Notes under the pieces: model-generated
Database searches by the model: none
What the model was told of the DNA's origin: nothing
The model's input: only the letters and a program-made list of their open reading frames with translations
Program-made: the position numbers and the translations under genes
Shown: one piece after another, positions 44,419 to 52,276 of the stretch
Layout: every line of letters starts with the position of its first letter
How positions within the stretch are numbered: the first letter of the stretch is position 1
Assembly: GCF_030929495.1 (NCBI RefSeq)
Contig: NZ_JAVFWN010000007.1
Span: forward strand, 62,001 to 126,000
Direction of reading: 5' to 3'
DNA from: Nocardioides sp. LHD-245
GTDB lineage: Bacteria > Actinomycetota > Actinomycetes > Propionibacteriales > Nocardioidaceae
DNA length: 64,000 nucleotides

Positions 44419-44614
44419 GTCACCGGAGCCGGGGTTGTCCCTCGTGAACCTTGGGTGCGACGGGAGTTCCTGAGCGGCGCATACAGCCACGGTGCGCCGC
44501 ATGCACGACCGTGTCAAAGCGCTGCCAACGCGACGCGAGAAGACGGAAGTCAACGCGGGGCGTCCGGTGAAAAGTCATCGCTCGGCCTGATGTCCCGCGG
44601 CTACGGTTCGCTGC

Positions 44615-45514
44615 ATGGTTTCAGTGCGAGTGGTCTCCGGCGACAGGTCGCTGCCGCCTGGGTTCGCGCACCCGCACGCCTCGGAGCAAGCGCGTGCGAT
44701 CGCCGAGGCGGGCATGATCCTGCGGGTCCAGGTCGGCTCGGGAGTACACGGCACGTCCATCAGCGGCCAGGACGACCGCGACGAGATGGGGATCTGTCTT
44801 GAGCCTCGTGAGTTCGTCACCGGCCTCGCTCGCGTGCCGCGCGGCATCAATGGCGAAGCGGAAGTCGAGTTCGAGCAGTACCAACGCCACACCGTCTGGG
44901 ACAAGCCTGGCGGACTCGCGAACCGATCCGGCGCAGGCGACCTCGACGTCGTCATCTACTCGGCGCGCAAGTGGTGCCGGCTCGCGCTCGCGGGCAACCC
45001 GACGGTCCTGCTCGCGCTGTTCGTTCCGGATGAGGAGGTCGTCTTTCGGAACGCCGTCGGCGCGGAGCTCGTCGACAACGCGCACCGCTTCGTCTCCAAG
45101 CTCGCGGCTGGCCGGTTCCTCGGCTACCTGCAGAGCCAGAAGGCAGCGATGCTCGGTGAGACCGGTGCACACACCAATCGACCTGAACTCGTGGCCGAGC
45201 ACGGCTACGACACCAAGTTCGCGATGCACGCTCTGCGTCTCGGCGTCCAGGGTGTCGAACTGCTGCGCACTGGACGGATCACGCTGCCGGTGCCGGAGCC
45301 GGACCTGTCCTTCCTGCGAGCGGTACGGCGCGGCGAGGTCTCACTGCCTGATGTGCTCGAGGCAATCGGCGAATCTGAGGCCGCGCTTGTGTCAGCAGGT
45401 GCTGACGCGGCTGTTCCGGACGAGCCGGATCGGCAGTGGGTCGACGACTGGTTGCACAGGTCCCATGTCGCCTACTGGAACTCGCAGGAGGACTCTGGGC
45501 TTTCACAATCCTAG
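44615..45514 (+). CDS. RlaP-like predicted nucleotidyltransferase
   Basis: A 299-residue protein. The nucleotidyltransferase motif is visible: VGSGVHGTSISGQDDRDEMGI near residues 39-60 (GS with two downstream acids) and DLDVVIYSARKW near residue 109. It fits the RlaP/PF10127 type, related to DNA polymerase beta, with a helical C-terminal half including HGYDTKFAMHALRLG. It could nucleotidylate an RNA or protein target. The stop lies inside the palindrome that controls the next gene. Confidence 0.72.
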   Translation: MVSVRVVSGDRSLPPGFAHPHASEQARAIAEAGMILRVQVGSGVHGTSISGQDDRDEMGICLEPREFVTGLARVPRGINGEAEVEFEQYQRHTVWDKPGGLANRSGAGDLDVVIYSARKWCRLALAGNPTVLLALFVPDEEVVFRNAVGAELVDNAHRFVSKLAAGRFLGYLQSQKAAMLGETGAHTNRPELVAEHGYDTKFAMHALRLGVQGVELLRTGRITLPVPEPDLSFLRAVRRGEVSLPDVLEAIGESEAALVSAGADAAVPDEPDRQWVDDWLHRSHVAYWNSQEDSGLSQS

Positions 45515-45533
45515 AAATCCTTCTAGGATTGTG
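45504..45533 (+). promoter_or_regulatory. 13-bp palindrome over a leaderless promoter
   Basis: Arms CACAATCCTAGAA (45504-45516) and TTCTAGGATTGTG (45521-45533) are perfectly complementary. TAGGAT at 45524-45529 matches the actinobacterial -10 (TANNNT), and the GTG start at 45536 lies seven bases later, so transcription could begin at the start codon. A TTTCACA at 45501 could be a weak -35. The encoded HTH protein is the natural candidate to bind here. Confidence 0.65.
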
Positions 45534-45535
45534 TA

Positions 45536-46249
45536 GTGGCTCTGGTCAGCGTGTCCGAGGCGGCCGACCGCCTTGGAGTGAACGTGCCGCGCATCCATCA
45601 ACGGATCGCGGACGGTTCGCTGCGCGCTCGACGCATCGGTGCCCAGTGGGTGGTCGATGAGCGGTCGCTGCTCGAGGTCGCGGAGCGACGCAGGGCCGGC
45701 CGGCCACTGTCCGTCCGGTCCGCCTGGGCGGTGATCGCGGCGTCCGAGGGCGACGATTTTGCTCTGAGTTCGCTGGCCCCCGCCGAGCGTTCACGAGCCG
45801 CAATGCGCCTACGGAGCCTGCTCGACCGGGGGAACGTGCGAGTCGTCGACGAGGAGGCCGCGCGTGATATCTCGATCGTGCTGCGGTCCATGTTCCGCAA
45901 CCGCGCTGAGCGACGGCTGTTCCGGGCCGCGCCGACGGACCTGGAGGACCTTCGAGTCGACCAGCGGTGGCAAGCCGTCATCGACGCGGCCGCGAGCGGC
46001 ATCGCCTCCAGCGACGTCGAGGGCTACCTAGCGGTTGCCGACGTTGAGAGCCTGATCAAGGACTACCTGCTCGTCCCGGCCGACGATGAAGCGAATGTCG
46101 TGGTGCACGTGGTCCCGGACGGCCAGGATCCTTATCCCTCCTCGCGTCTGAGGTTGGCTGCGGACCTCGCTGAGCATCGAGGTCCGCGTGAGGAAGCTCG
46201 TGCCGCGGGGCTCCTGCACGAGCTCGCCCAGGGCCGGAGCGATCGATGA
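45536..46249 (+). CDS. HTH protein, antitoxin-like partner of a nucleotidyltransferase
   Basis: A 237-residue protein. Residues 1-55 form an excisionase/MerR-type helix-turn-helix (VSVSEAADRLGVNVPRIHQRIADGSLRARRIGAQWVVDERSL). Residues 60-237 are a second, mostly helical domain (RSAWAVIAASEGDDFALSSLAPAERSRAAMRLRSLL) as in AbiEi-like antitoxins. The start GTG 45536 has no ribosome site and seems leaderless. ATGA overlap couples it to the nucleotidyltransferase gene. Probably autoregulatory and neutralising, by analogy only. Confidence 0.72.
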   Translation: MALVSVSEAADRLGVNVPRIHQRIADGSLRARRIGAQWVVDERSLLEVAERRRAGRPLSVRSAWAVIAASEGDDFALSSLAPAERSRAAMRLRSLLDRGNVRVVDEEAARDISIVLRSMFRNRAERRLFRAAPTDLEDLRVDQRWQAVIDAAASGIASSDVEGYLAVADVESLIKDYLLVPADDEANVVVHVVPDGQDPYPSSRLRLAADLAEHRGPREEARAAGLLHELAQGRSDR

Positions 46250-46980
46250 TCGAACTCCCTGCGATGCCAGCCGAACAGACCGCGTCGTGGATCGGCCTGC
46301 TCGACCTTTATGAGCAGCTCGACGACGGTTGGACGCTGGTCGGCGGTCAGCTCGTCCATCTCCACTGTGCCGAGCGTGGACGGTTCCCGATCAGGCCGAC
46401 CAACGACGTTGACACTGTGATCGACGTGCGCGCCGATCCACAGATGCTCGCGCGATTCACCGAGGCGCTGACCGATCTCGGTTTCGAGTCGGCCGGCATC
46501 TCGGCCGAAGGGTTGCAACACCGGTGGGTTCGCGACTCCGCATCCATCGACGTACTCCTGCCTGACGGGATCGGCGAGCGTGCCAGCTCCCGCCGGGGAG
46601 TCACGGGCAGTCCGACTCTGCCGACGGCTGGTGGCACGCAGGCGCTCCAGCGCACCGAGACAGTGGCGGTGCGGGTCGACGGTCGAGACGGCTTCGTGCG
46701 GCGACCGAACCTCGTGGGCGCTCTCGTCGGGAAAGCTGCGGCGCTGTCCAATGTCGGCGATGCGGGGCGTGGCCGACATCGCCGCGACTTCGCCGTCTTG
46801 GCGACCCTGCTGACGGCCCGTGACTTCCGGAACGAGACGGTGAGCAAAAAGGACCGCCAGCGGCTCACCGCAATGGTGAAGGCTATCCGCGCCGACCGGG
46901 CAGCGCTGCTCGATGTGCCCAACGCCGAGCCAGCATTGGACCGACTCGCGATTGCCGCCGATCTGAAGACTGGCGACTAG
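46246..46980 (+). CDS. AbiEii-like nucleotidyltransferase, toxin-like
   Basis: A 244-residue protein with the polymerase-beta-type nucleotidyltransferase motif DGWTLVGGQLVHLH and TNDVDTVIDV (GG...D-x-D) near residues 29-60, then KAAALSNVGDAGRGRHRRDFAVL, as in AbiEii/MenA-type toxins that modify tRNA acceptor ends. It is translated from the same message as the HTH protein. No experimental data for this member; the toxin call is by family analogy. Its stop TAG interlocks with the stop of the convergent gene. Confidence 0.72.
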   Translation: MIELPAMPAEQTASWIGLLDLYEQLDDGWTLVGGQLVHLHCAERGRFPIRPTNDVDTVIDVRADPQMLARFTEALTDLGFESAGISAEGLQHRWVRDSASIDVLLPDGIGERASSRRGVTGSPTLPTAGGTQALQRTETVAVRVDGRDGFVRRPNLVGALVGKAAALSNVGDAGRGRHRRDFAVLATLLTARDFRNETVSKKDRQRLTAMVKAIRADRAALLDVPNAEPALDRLAIAADLKTGD

Positions 46981-47357
46981 GCAGGTGAAGCGTCAGGGCC
47001 GTCAACGCCGAGGTGACGCAGATGAGCGGTGATGGCCCAGTCGCGCTTGGTCCAGTAGGCGACCCGGTCCGGCGCAATGCCCGCTGTCTTGCGGACGAAG
47101 TCGTCGACGCATGAGACATCCAGGTCGGGATCCGCCCGGAGGGCGTCGCAAGCGGACTCGAGGACGAGGTCGACGTACTCTCCGACGGTCCAGACGGACC
47201 AGGTCTCGTCGTAGCGCTCGGAGAAGAACTGGAGGAACTCGTGGAGGCGGGCGCCCTCGGCATTGACGATGCCCCAGTCCTGGTCGTCCCAGAACAACCC
47301 GAGCGCTCCTTCGAGCTCCCCGAGCTGCGCGTTGGGTGAGGTTCCGGGCACGAACAT
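46977..47357 (-). CDS. Hypothetical protein
   Basis: A 126-residue acidic, Trp-rich cytoplasmic protein (DDQDWGIVNAEGARLHEFLQFFSERYDETWSVWTVGEYVDLVLE) of no family I recognise, apparently complete. Convergent with the nucleotidyltransferase gene; the two stops overlap in CTAG. It may be an immunity or accessory protein of the island, but this is only positional. Upstream 47,358-47,562 shows no gene. Confidence 0.5.
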   Translation of the reverse strand: MFVPGTSPNAQLGELEGALGLFWDDQDWGIVNAEGARLHEFLQFFSERYDETWSVWTVGEYVDLVLESACDALRADPDLDVSCVDDFVRKTAGIAPDRVAYWTKRDWAITAHLRHLGVDGPDASPA

Positions 47358-47562
47358 GGATGGATCTTAGGCGGGCGGATAGGCGTCGGCACCTGGGCCT
47401 GAGTCCTCATCGATCCACCACTTTGAAGCCAAGACGAGTGGCAGAGCGCCGAGTCGTCAGGCACCATGGAGAAGTCGCAAGACAACCGTTTGCCCACGTC
47501 AACCCGGCTATCCGGTGCTGACCACGATCATCGGCAGCGAGCACGAATCGACCCTGGGATCG

Positions 47563-47665
47563 CCAGAGGTCGCAGGTTCAAATCCTCCCCCCCGCTACAA
47601 AGAGATCGAGGTCAGACATCGTCTGGCCTCGATCTGGTTTTGGAGGTCGCCATGGCGATCCATCA
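47563..47665 (+). repeat. Third tRNA-fMet-end copy with duplicated hairpin and excisionase start
   Basis: 47563-47598 matches the att core except that a G is replaced by CC in the T-stem. 47603-47665 is identical, over 63 bases, to 43,853-43,915: hairpin, ribosome site and the first 14 bases of the excisionase gene. After that the sequence departs into the chromosomal MOSC gene end. It is the stub of a second element of the same family. Confidence 0.82.
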
Positions 47666-47695
47666 TCTATCCATCCCTGATCTGCGCAACGCAGA

Positions 47696-48430
47696 TCAGG
47701 CCCTGTTGCTGTTCCCGGCTACCCCAGGTCGGTCTCCGGGGTGGACGAGGTCCCCGACCCGCACCGGGCCGGGGGTGACGACGGTGGCGTACACCCCCGC
47801 GCACGCGCCGCGCTCGGCGGTGACTGTACGCAGGAGCCCCGGGGTTCGGTGTCCGGACGCGGGATCGATGTCGATGACCACGCAGCGGGAGTTCGGCCGG
47901 TCCACGCGCAGCCGGACGGGTCCGATCCGCACCGTGTTGCCGACCCAGGAGTCCTCGATGAACGGGACACGCGTCGTCACCAACAGGTTCGGGCGGAACC
48001 TGGCCGGAGCGGGGGCGACGCCCGCGCGGGAGCAGATCTCGGCCACCGTCGCCGTGCCGATCAGCGAAACCGGCATCGAGTCGAACGTGCCCCGATGCAA
48101 TCGCATCAGGCGAAGGCCCGCGCCGAGCCGGTCGGGCAGCGCGGGATCCGACAGGGAGAACTCGTTGCCCTCGGGGGTGCGTACGTCGACAGCGGACGCA
48201 TCCGGCCGATCCGGATCGCGGAGTCGTGGGGTGAAGAGCACCATCCGCGGTTCCTGTCGCGGCGTGTGCCACGGGAAGCCGTGCGCCTCGTGGTCGGGGC
48301 GGACGAACCCCCAACGCCGGTCGCCGGCCAACCCGTGCCAGCCGACCTCGGCGGCGGCGAGCGACTCGCCGGCCATCGACTTCACGGGGTAGCGGAACAG
48401 CGCGCTCACCCGTTCGAGCTCGTCGGTCAT
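47696..48430 (-). CDS. MOSC-domain protein
   Basis: A 244-residue protein with an N-terminal MOSC beta-barrel subdomain (LFRYPVKSMAGESL, near residue 9) and a C-terminal MOSC domain with RPNLLVTT, VPFIEDSWVGNTVRIG and NSRCVVIDIDP. MOSC proteins handle molybdenum-cofactor sulfur or act in mARC-like reductive detoxification. The Cys in SRCVV matches the family's conserved position. ATG 48430 has AAGGGAGA upstream. It is the last gene of the WrbA-MFS-DUF1330 run, and its stop lies 30 bases from the island end. Confidence 0.87.
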   Translation of the reverse strand: MTDELERVSALFRYPVKSMAGESLAAAEVGWHGLAGDRRWGFVRPDHEAHGFPWHTPRQEPRMVLFTPRLRDPDRPDASAVDVRTPEGNEFSLSDPALPDRLGAGLRLMRLHRGTFDSMPVSLIGTATVAEICSRAGVAPAPARFRPNLLVTTRVPFIEDSWVGNTVRIGPVRLRVDRPNSRCVVIDIDPASGHRTPGLLRTVTAERGACAGVYATVVTPGPVRVGDLVHPGDRPGVAGNSNRA

Positions 48431-48485
48431 GTCGTCGTCTCCCTTGCCGCACCCGTGGTCGCGATCCAGCGTGCCTGAGCGGTGC

Positions 48486-48773
48486 TCAGATCCCGTCGAT
48501 GATCCGGATCTCGCGCGTTGCGGCATCGCCGAGAACAGCCAGAGCCTCGCGATACCGCGGCGATTCGTAGGCACTGCGGGCCGCTTCCACGCAGGGGAAC
48601 TCGATGAGCGTGGTGCGCAGAGGGGTGGCGTCCTCGAACACGAACGCGGGGTTGCCGCGGGCGAGGAACCGCCCTCCGGCGGCGATCATGGCGGGCCCGG
48701 CGATCGCGGCGTAGCGTTCGAGGCGCTCGTGGTCGCGGAGCGCGGTGAAAGTGTTGATCCAGTACGCGGACAT
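48486..48773 (-). CDS. DUF1330 protein
   Basis: A 95-residue ferredoxin-like-fold protein starting MSAYWINTFT and containing GGRFLARGNPAFVFED and LIEFPCVEAARSAYESPRYREAL, the DUF1330 signature. These small proteins resemble monooxygenase or heme-binding dimers, and their role is unclear. GGAGAGGA precedes ATG 48773. It lies between the MFS and MOSC genes in one operon. Confidence 0.88.
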   Translation of the reverse strand: MSAYWINTFTALRDHERLERYAAIAGPAMIAAGGRFLARGNPAFVFEDATPLRTTLIEFPCVEAARSAYESPRYREALAVLGDAATREIRIIDGI

Positions 48774-48805
48774 GGGTGCGTCCTCTCCGGGGTTCGACGG
48801 GGGTG

Positions 48806-50293
48806 TCATGCACCGGGCCGGGTGGCGGCTCCGGGGCGGGGCTGTGCCCGCATCGCCCAGACCAGGCAGGCGGCCAGGATCACGATCGTCCCTCCCACCA
48901 GGCCCGATCGGGCATAGCCCGCGACGGCGGCGGCCACGGGCTCGGCGCCACCGGTGAGCTCGGCGTGCGTGGTGGTGGTCATGACGGAGGTGAGGAGCGC
49001 GGTGCCGAGTCCGGCGCCGAGCTGCTGGGCCGAGTTGACCATCGATCCCGCGACTCCACTGTCGCCTCCGGCATCGGCGGTGGCCAGGTCCGCCGCGGTG
49101 ATCATCACGATGGTGCCGCCGACGCCGAGCAGCACCATCGCGGGCAGGACGCCGGTCGCGTACGTCGACCGGGCCGACAGTAGCGCGAGTGTCAGCACGG
49201 CGCCGCCGGCCGCCGCCAGCCCCAGGGCGAGCACGGAGCTCGAGCTCACGGAGGCGCGCAGTGCGGGCAGCACCCACGTGATCGCGACCGCGCCGAGCAT
49301 GAACGGGACGAATGCGATGCCGATCTCGGTGGGTGAGCGATCGTGGGCCACCTGCAGGAAGACGGTGAGCACGAACATGCCGGCGAACATGGCCACGCCG
49401 ACGAAGAACGCGGCCAGATAGCCCAGGCTCCGCGTCCGTCGCCGCAGGAGATGCGGCGGGATCAGCGGGTCGGTCGCCCGGCGCAGGGCGAGCGCGAAGC
49501 CGGCCAGCGCGACGGCACCGCCGAGCAGGAGGCCCAGGGTGCGTGCGTCCGACCAGCCCCACGCCGTCGCCCGGTCGAGGCCGCCCACCACCGCGGCCAG
49601 GCCGAGGCCGGCCAGGGCGGCTCCGGCGACATCGACGCGCGCCCCCGCCCGCCGTTCGCCCGGCGGTGCGAAGAGCTGTACGCCGACCGCGGCGAGCAGC
49701 GCGAGCGGGACGTTGACCAGCAGGCACCAGCGCCACGACAGCAGGTCGACGAGCAGGCCGCCGAGGAGCAGGGAGCCGGGTGTGCCCACGCCCATGACGA
49801 CGCCGAGGACAGCGAAGGCCAGGGCACGGTCGCGTCCGGCCGGGAAGGTGACCGACATCAGGCTCACGGCCGTGGCCGCGACCAGGGCACCCGCGCCGCC
49901 CTGGAGAGCCCGGGCGAGCAGGAGGAGCTCGGCGTTCGCGGCGAGCCCGCCGAGCACGGACGCCGCGCTGAAGCCCACGAGGCCGCCGACCAGGCAGGAG
50001 CGCAGGCCGAGGACGTCGCCGAGTCGCCCGCCCAGCAGGATGAGCATGCCGAAGACGAGCGAGTAGAGCGTGACCACCCATCGGGTGGTGCCGGCGGTGA
50101 GCGAGAGGTCCGTACGGAGGTCGGGCAGGGCCACGTTCAAGATCGTCACCGAGGCGAAGACCAGCATGTTGGCTCCGGTCAGGGCGGCGAGCGCCCACCA
50201 CCGGCCGATGTCTCGTCCGTCCGGCCCACGCCGCCCCGGCCTCCCGGCTTGCTGCGCGCCACCGGATGTCCCGGGTCCCTCGGACACGGTCAT
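48806..50293 (-). CDS. MFS drug/proton antiporter, DHA2 (14-helix) type
   Basis: A 495-residue inner-membrane efflux pump. After a polar start come about 14 helices. Motif A-like LGGRLGDVLGLR and motif C-like GVVMGVGTPGSLLLGGLLVDLLSWRW sequences match EmrB/QacA-type exporters. Asp/Arg charges in the helices are few, typical of drug antiporters. ATGA overlap with wrbA couples the two. The divergent TetR is its likely repressor. Confidence 0.88.
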   Translation of the reverse strand: MTVSEGPGTSGGAQQAGRPGRRGPDGRDIGRWWALAALTGANMLVFASVTILNVALPDLRTDLSLTAGTTRWVVTLYSLVFGMLILLGGRLGDVLGLRSCLVGGLVGFSAASVLGGLAANAELLLLARALQGGAGALVAATAVSLMSVTFPAGRDRALAFAVLGVVMGVGTPGSLLLGGLLVDLLSWRWCLLVNVPLALLAAVGVQLFAPPGERRAGARVDVAGAALAGLGLAAVVGGLDRATAWGWSDARTLGLLLGGAVALAGFALALRRATDPLIPPHLLRRRTRSLGYLAAFFVGVAMFAGMFVLTVFLQVAHDRSPTEIGIAFVPFMLGAVAITWVLPALRASVSSSSVLALGLAAAGGAVLTLALLSARSTYATGVLPAMVLLGVGGTIVMITAADLATADAGGDSGVAGSMVNSAQQLGAGLGTALLTSVMTTTTHAELTGGAEPVAAAVAGYARSGLVGGTIVILAACLVWAMRAQPRPGAATRPGA

Positions 50294-50907
50294 GCCGCCC
50301 GGTCCGTCCGCGCGCCGCCCAGGGTGTCGGCCAGCGCCGCGAGCCGCCGGCCCTGGTGCCGGGCCCGGGTCAGGACGTGCTCGTCCGGAGGCCCGTCCCC
50401 GCCGACGCTGCTGACGCCGTAGGGGTTGCCGCCGGCGGCGTGGGCCGCGTCGTAGTCGACATACCCCGTCGGCACGACGATCGATCCCCAGTGGCAGAAG
50501 GTGTGGTAGAGCGCGAGCAGGGTCGACTCGTGGCCGCCGTGACGCTCGAAGGCGCTGGTGAAGCCGGTCGCGGGCTTGTCGGCCAGGTGTCCGGCCTGCC
50601 AGGCCGCACTCGTCGAGTCGAGCAGCTGCTTGAGCTGGGCGGCGGGCTGTCCGAAGCGGGTGGGGGTGCCGAGGGCGAAGCCGTCGGCCCAGACCAGGTC
50701 CTCGACGGTGGCCTCCGGGATGTGGGCGGTGGCGGCGAGGTGGTCGCGCCAGTCGCCGTTCCTCTCGATCACGGCGGTGGGTACGAGCTCGGCGGCACGG
50801 CGCAGGCGGACCTCCGCCCCGGTCTCCCGGGCACCGGCCGCGTAAGCCTCCGCCAGGGCGTGGACCGAGCCGGTGGAGGAGTAGTAGATGACAGCGATAC
50901 GAGACAT
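50290..50907 (-). CDS. WrbA-type NAD(P)H:quinone oxidoreductase
   Basis: A 205-residue flavodoxin-fold enzyme. The FMN-binding YYSSTGSVHALAEA lies near residue 8, GTPTRFGQPAAQLKQLLD near residue 81 and GGNPYGVSSVGGDGPPDEHVLTRAR near residue 160. It reduces quinones by two electrons, protecting against oxidative or xenobiotic stress. First gene of the operon, divergent from the tetR gene across an operator-like spacer. Confidence 0.9.
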   Translation of the reverse strand: MSRIAVIYYSSTGSVHALAEAYAAGARETGAEVRLRRAAELVPTAVIERNGDWRDHLAATAHIPEATVEDLVWADGFALGTPTRFGQPAAQLKQLLDSTSAAWQAGHLADKPATGFTSAFERHGGHESTLLALYHTFCHWGSIVVPTGYVDYDAAHAAGGNPYGVSSVGGDGPPDEHVLTRARHQGRRLAALADTLGGARTDRAA

Positions 50908-50941
50908 GAGATTCTCCAAACGAGATTCTAGAATGAGATTC
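50908..50941. promoter_or_regulatory. Operator-like repeats between wrbA-type and tetR genes
   Basis: Three direct copies of GAGATTC start at 50908, 50922 and 50935, 13-14 bases apart. A 10-bp palindrome ATTCTAGAAT is centred at 50925-50934. The spacer is only 81 bases long, so these sites overlap both divergent promoters. A TetR-type dimer could bind here to control both sides. Confidence 0.6.
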
Positions 50942-50988
50942 AGAAATCTATCTGGAAGACTGCGCGTGGGCAAGCGAGAGGGGCGACG

Positions 50989-51603
50989 GTGGCGGCACGA
51001 CGGGGTAGGCCGCGTGACGACGCGGCGCGACAGCGGATCGTGGGGGCCGCGTCCGCGCTGTTCGAGCAACGCGGCTTCGTGGGGACGACGATCGTGGACA
51101 TCGCCGCGGAGGCCGGCGTCGCCGTGCAGACGATCTACCAGGCCTACGGATCGAAGGTCGGGCTGCTCGGGGCTGCTCACGATGTCGCGCTGGCTGGCGA
51201 CGACGACCCGGTGGCTCTGGCCGAGCGTGCATGGTTCCTCGCGCTCCGTGACGCGCCGTCGCCGGCCGCGGCGTGGCAGGAGGCGCTGGCCGCCCTCCAC
51301 CTCGGCACGGCGCGGGTGGCTCCGCTCTATGCGGCCATGCTGGCCGCGGAGGCCGATCCGGATGTCGCCGGTCTGCTGGTCGCGATGCGTGCCCAGCGCG
51401 CTGAGTTCAGCCGGCTGCTGGCCGAGCAGGTCGCGGCCTGTCCGGGAGGAGAGGGGCTCGACCGGGCGCGCTTGGCCGACGTCATCTACGCGGTCGAGTC
51501 GGTGGAGAGCCATGCCTTGCTGGTGACGCAGCGCGGCTGGAGCGTCGAAGCTTGGCGCGCCTGGGTGTGTGACGTGGTCCTGCGGGAGATCTCGGCGGAC
51601 TGA
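50989..51603 (+). CDS. TetR-family regulator
   Basis: A 204-residue protein. N-terminal TetR helix-turn-helix (RQRIVGAASALFEQRGFVGTTIVDIAAEAGVAVQTIYQAYGSKVGLL, about 15-62) and a divergent helical ligand domain. Start GTG 50989. Divergent from the wrbA/MFS operon with repeated GAGATTC sites in between, the usual arrangement for self- and neighbour-repression by a drug or quinone sensor. Confidence 0.9.
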   Translation: MAARRGRPRDDAARQRIVGAASALFEQRGFVGTTIVDIAAEAGVAVQTIYQAYGSKVGLLGAAHDVALAGDDDPVALAERAWFLALRDAPSPAAAWQEALAALHLGTARVAPLYAAMLAAEADPDVAGLLVAMRAQRAEFSRLLAEQVAACPGGEGLDRARLADVIYAVESVESHALLVTQRGWSVEAWRAWVCDVVLREISAD

Positions 51604-51608
51604 CTGCG

Positions 51609-51961
51609 CTACGCCGCGAGGAGGATCCTGTCAGTCGCGGACGGCGACCCGTCGACCTCGGACGGCATGCCGGGGAGGGTGAGGGCGGCGACGCCGATCA
51701 TCGTCTGGCCGGTGGCTGGTCGCCCCAGACCCGGGCCAGGGCCGCACCGACGACGTGGAGTGGCTCCTCGGAGTGCCTGGCGACATAGGTGTCGAGCCGG
51801 TCGGCCTGGGTCTCGAAACTGTCGGAGGTGACCTGCCCGTCGGGGCCCGATCCGTACCGGCCCGCGATGAAGACGGTTCCTCTGCCCGTGTCGGCGATGT
51901 GGCTGTAGCCGAACGGGACGGGGTCGTGGAGCCATTCGGGGTTGGTCTGCGTGACGGTCAT
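51609..51961 (-). pseudogene. RidA-family protein, frameshifted
   Basis: ATG 51961 begins MTVTQTNPEWLHDPVPFGYSH, then GTVFIAGRYGSGPDGQ, a RidA/YjgF-like N-terminus. After ETQADR it goes directly to LDTYVARH, lacking the ~20-residue helix expected there. At about 51,715 the frame ends early; a one-frame change continues ATGQTMIGVAALTLPGM to a stop at 51,609. With both lesions it is probably inactive as a deaminase. Confidence 0.65.
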
Positions 51962-52276
51962 GGAACGTTCCTACCGTCGGTGACGGAACCCGCGTGCCGC
52001 CTGTGATCGGTGGTCGCGCCCGGGCGCCACGTCGACTCATCCGAATAACGGGATAACACATATCCAGAATTGATCACGGCAAGCCGGGTGTCGGCTTCCA
52101 CGGAGCGCGCCCCGTGGCTCAGCCGTCGTAGGCCGCCACGAGTGGTGTGTCCATGCCGATCCCGCCGTACCGTCACGGTTCCGCTGCACGGCGGCAGCGA
52201 CCTCGTGCTCGGCGCGCTCTCTCGCTCACGGTGCCTTCCTGCCGCGCCGACGTGGAGCGGCTCTCGGGCCTGCTGC
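51962..52276. promoter_or_regulatory. Intergenic region with a GGATA/TATCC dyad
   Basis: About 315 bases without a convincing gene. GGATA (52051-52055) and TATCC (52061-52065) form an inverted repeat 90 bases upstream of the RidA gene start, in an AT-richer patch unlike the rest. It could be a regulator site. Nothing else is seen. Confidence 0.35.

Larger units (their letters stand above)
43849..47598. mobile_element. Small integrative-element remnant at the tRNA-fMet site (about 3.75 kb)
   Basis: The element is bounded by tRNA-end copies at 43,814 and 47,563. It starts with hairpin, excisionase-like gene and integrase stump, then carries a RlaP-like nucleotidyltransferase, an HTH/nucleotidyltransferase pair and a small gene. 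The integrase is truncated to about 45 family-like residues, so the element cannot excise unaided. Gene order (att, xis, int, cargo, att) fits a tyrosine-recombinase element. Confidence 0.65.

Noticed and set aside
49343..50422. 359-codon plus-strand frame over the DHA2 transporter
   Set aside because: Antisense shadow; low-complexity Glu/Gln/Arg/Gly composition and no ribosome site.
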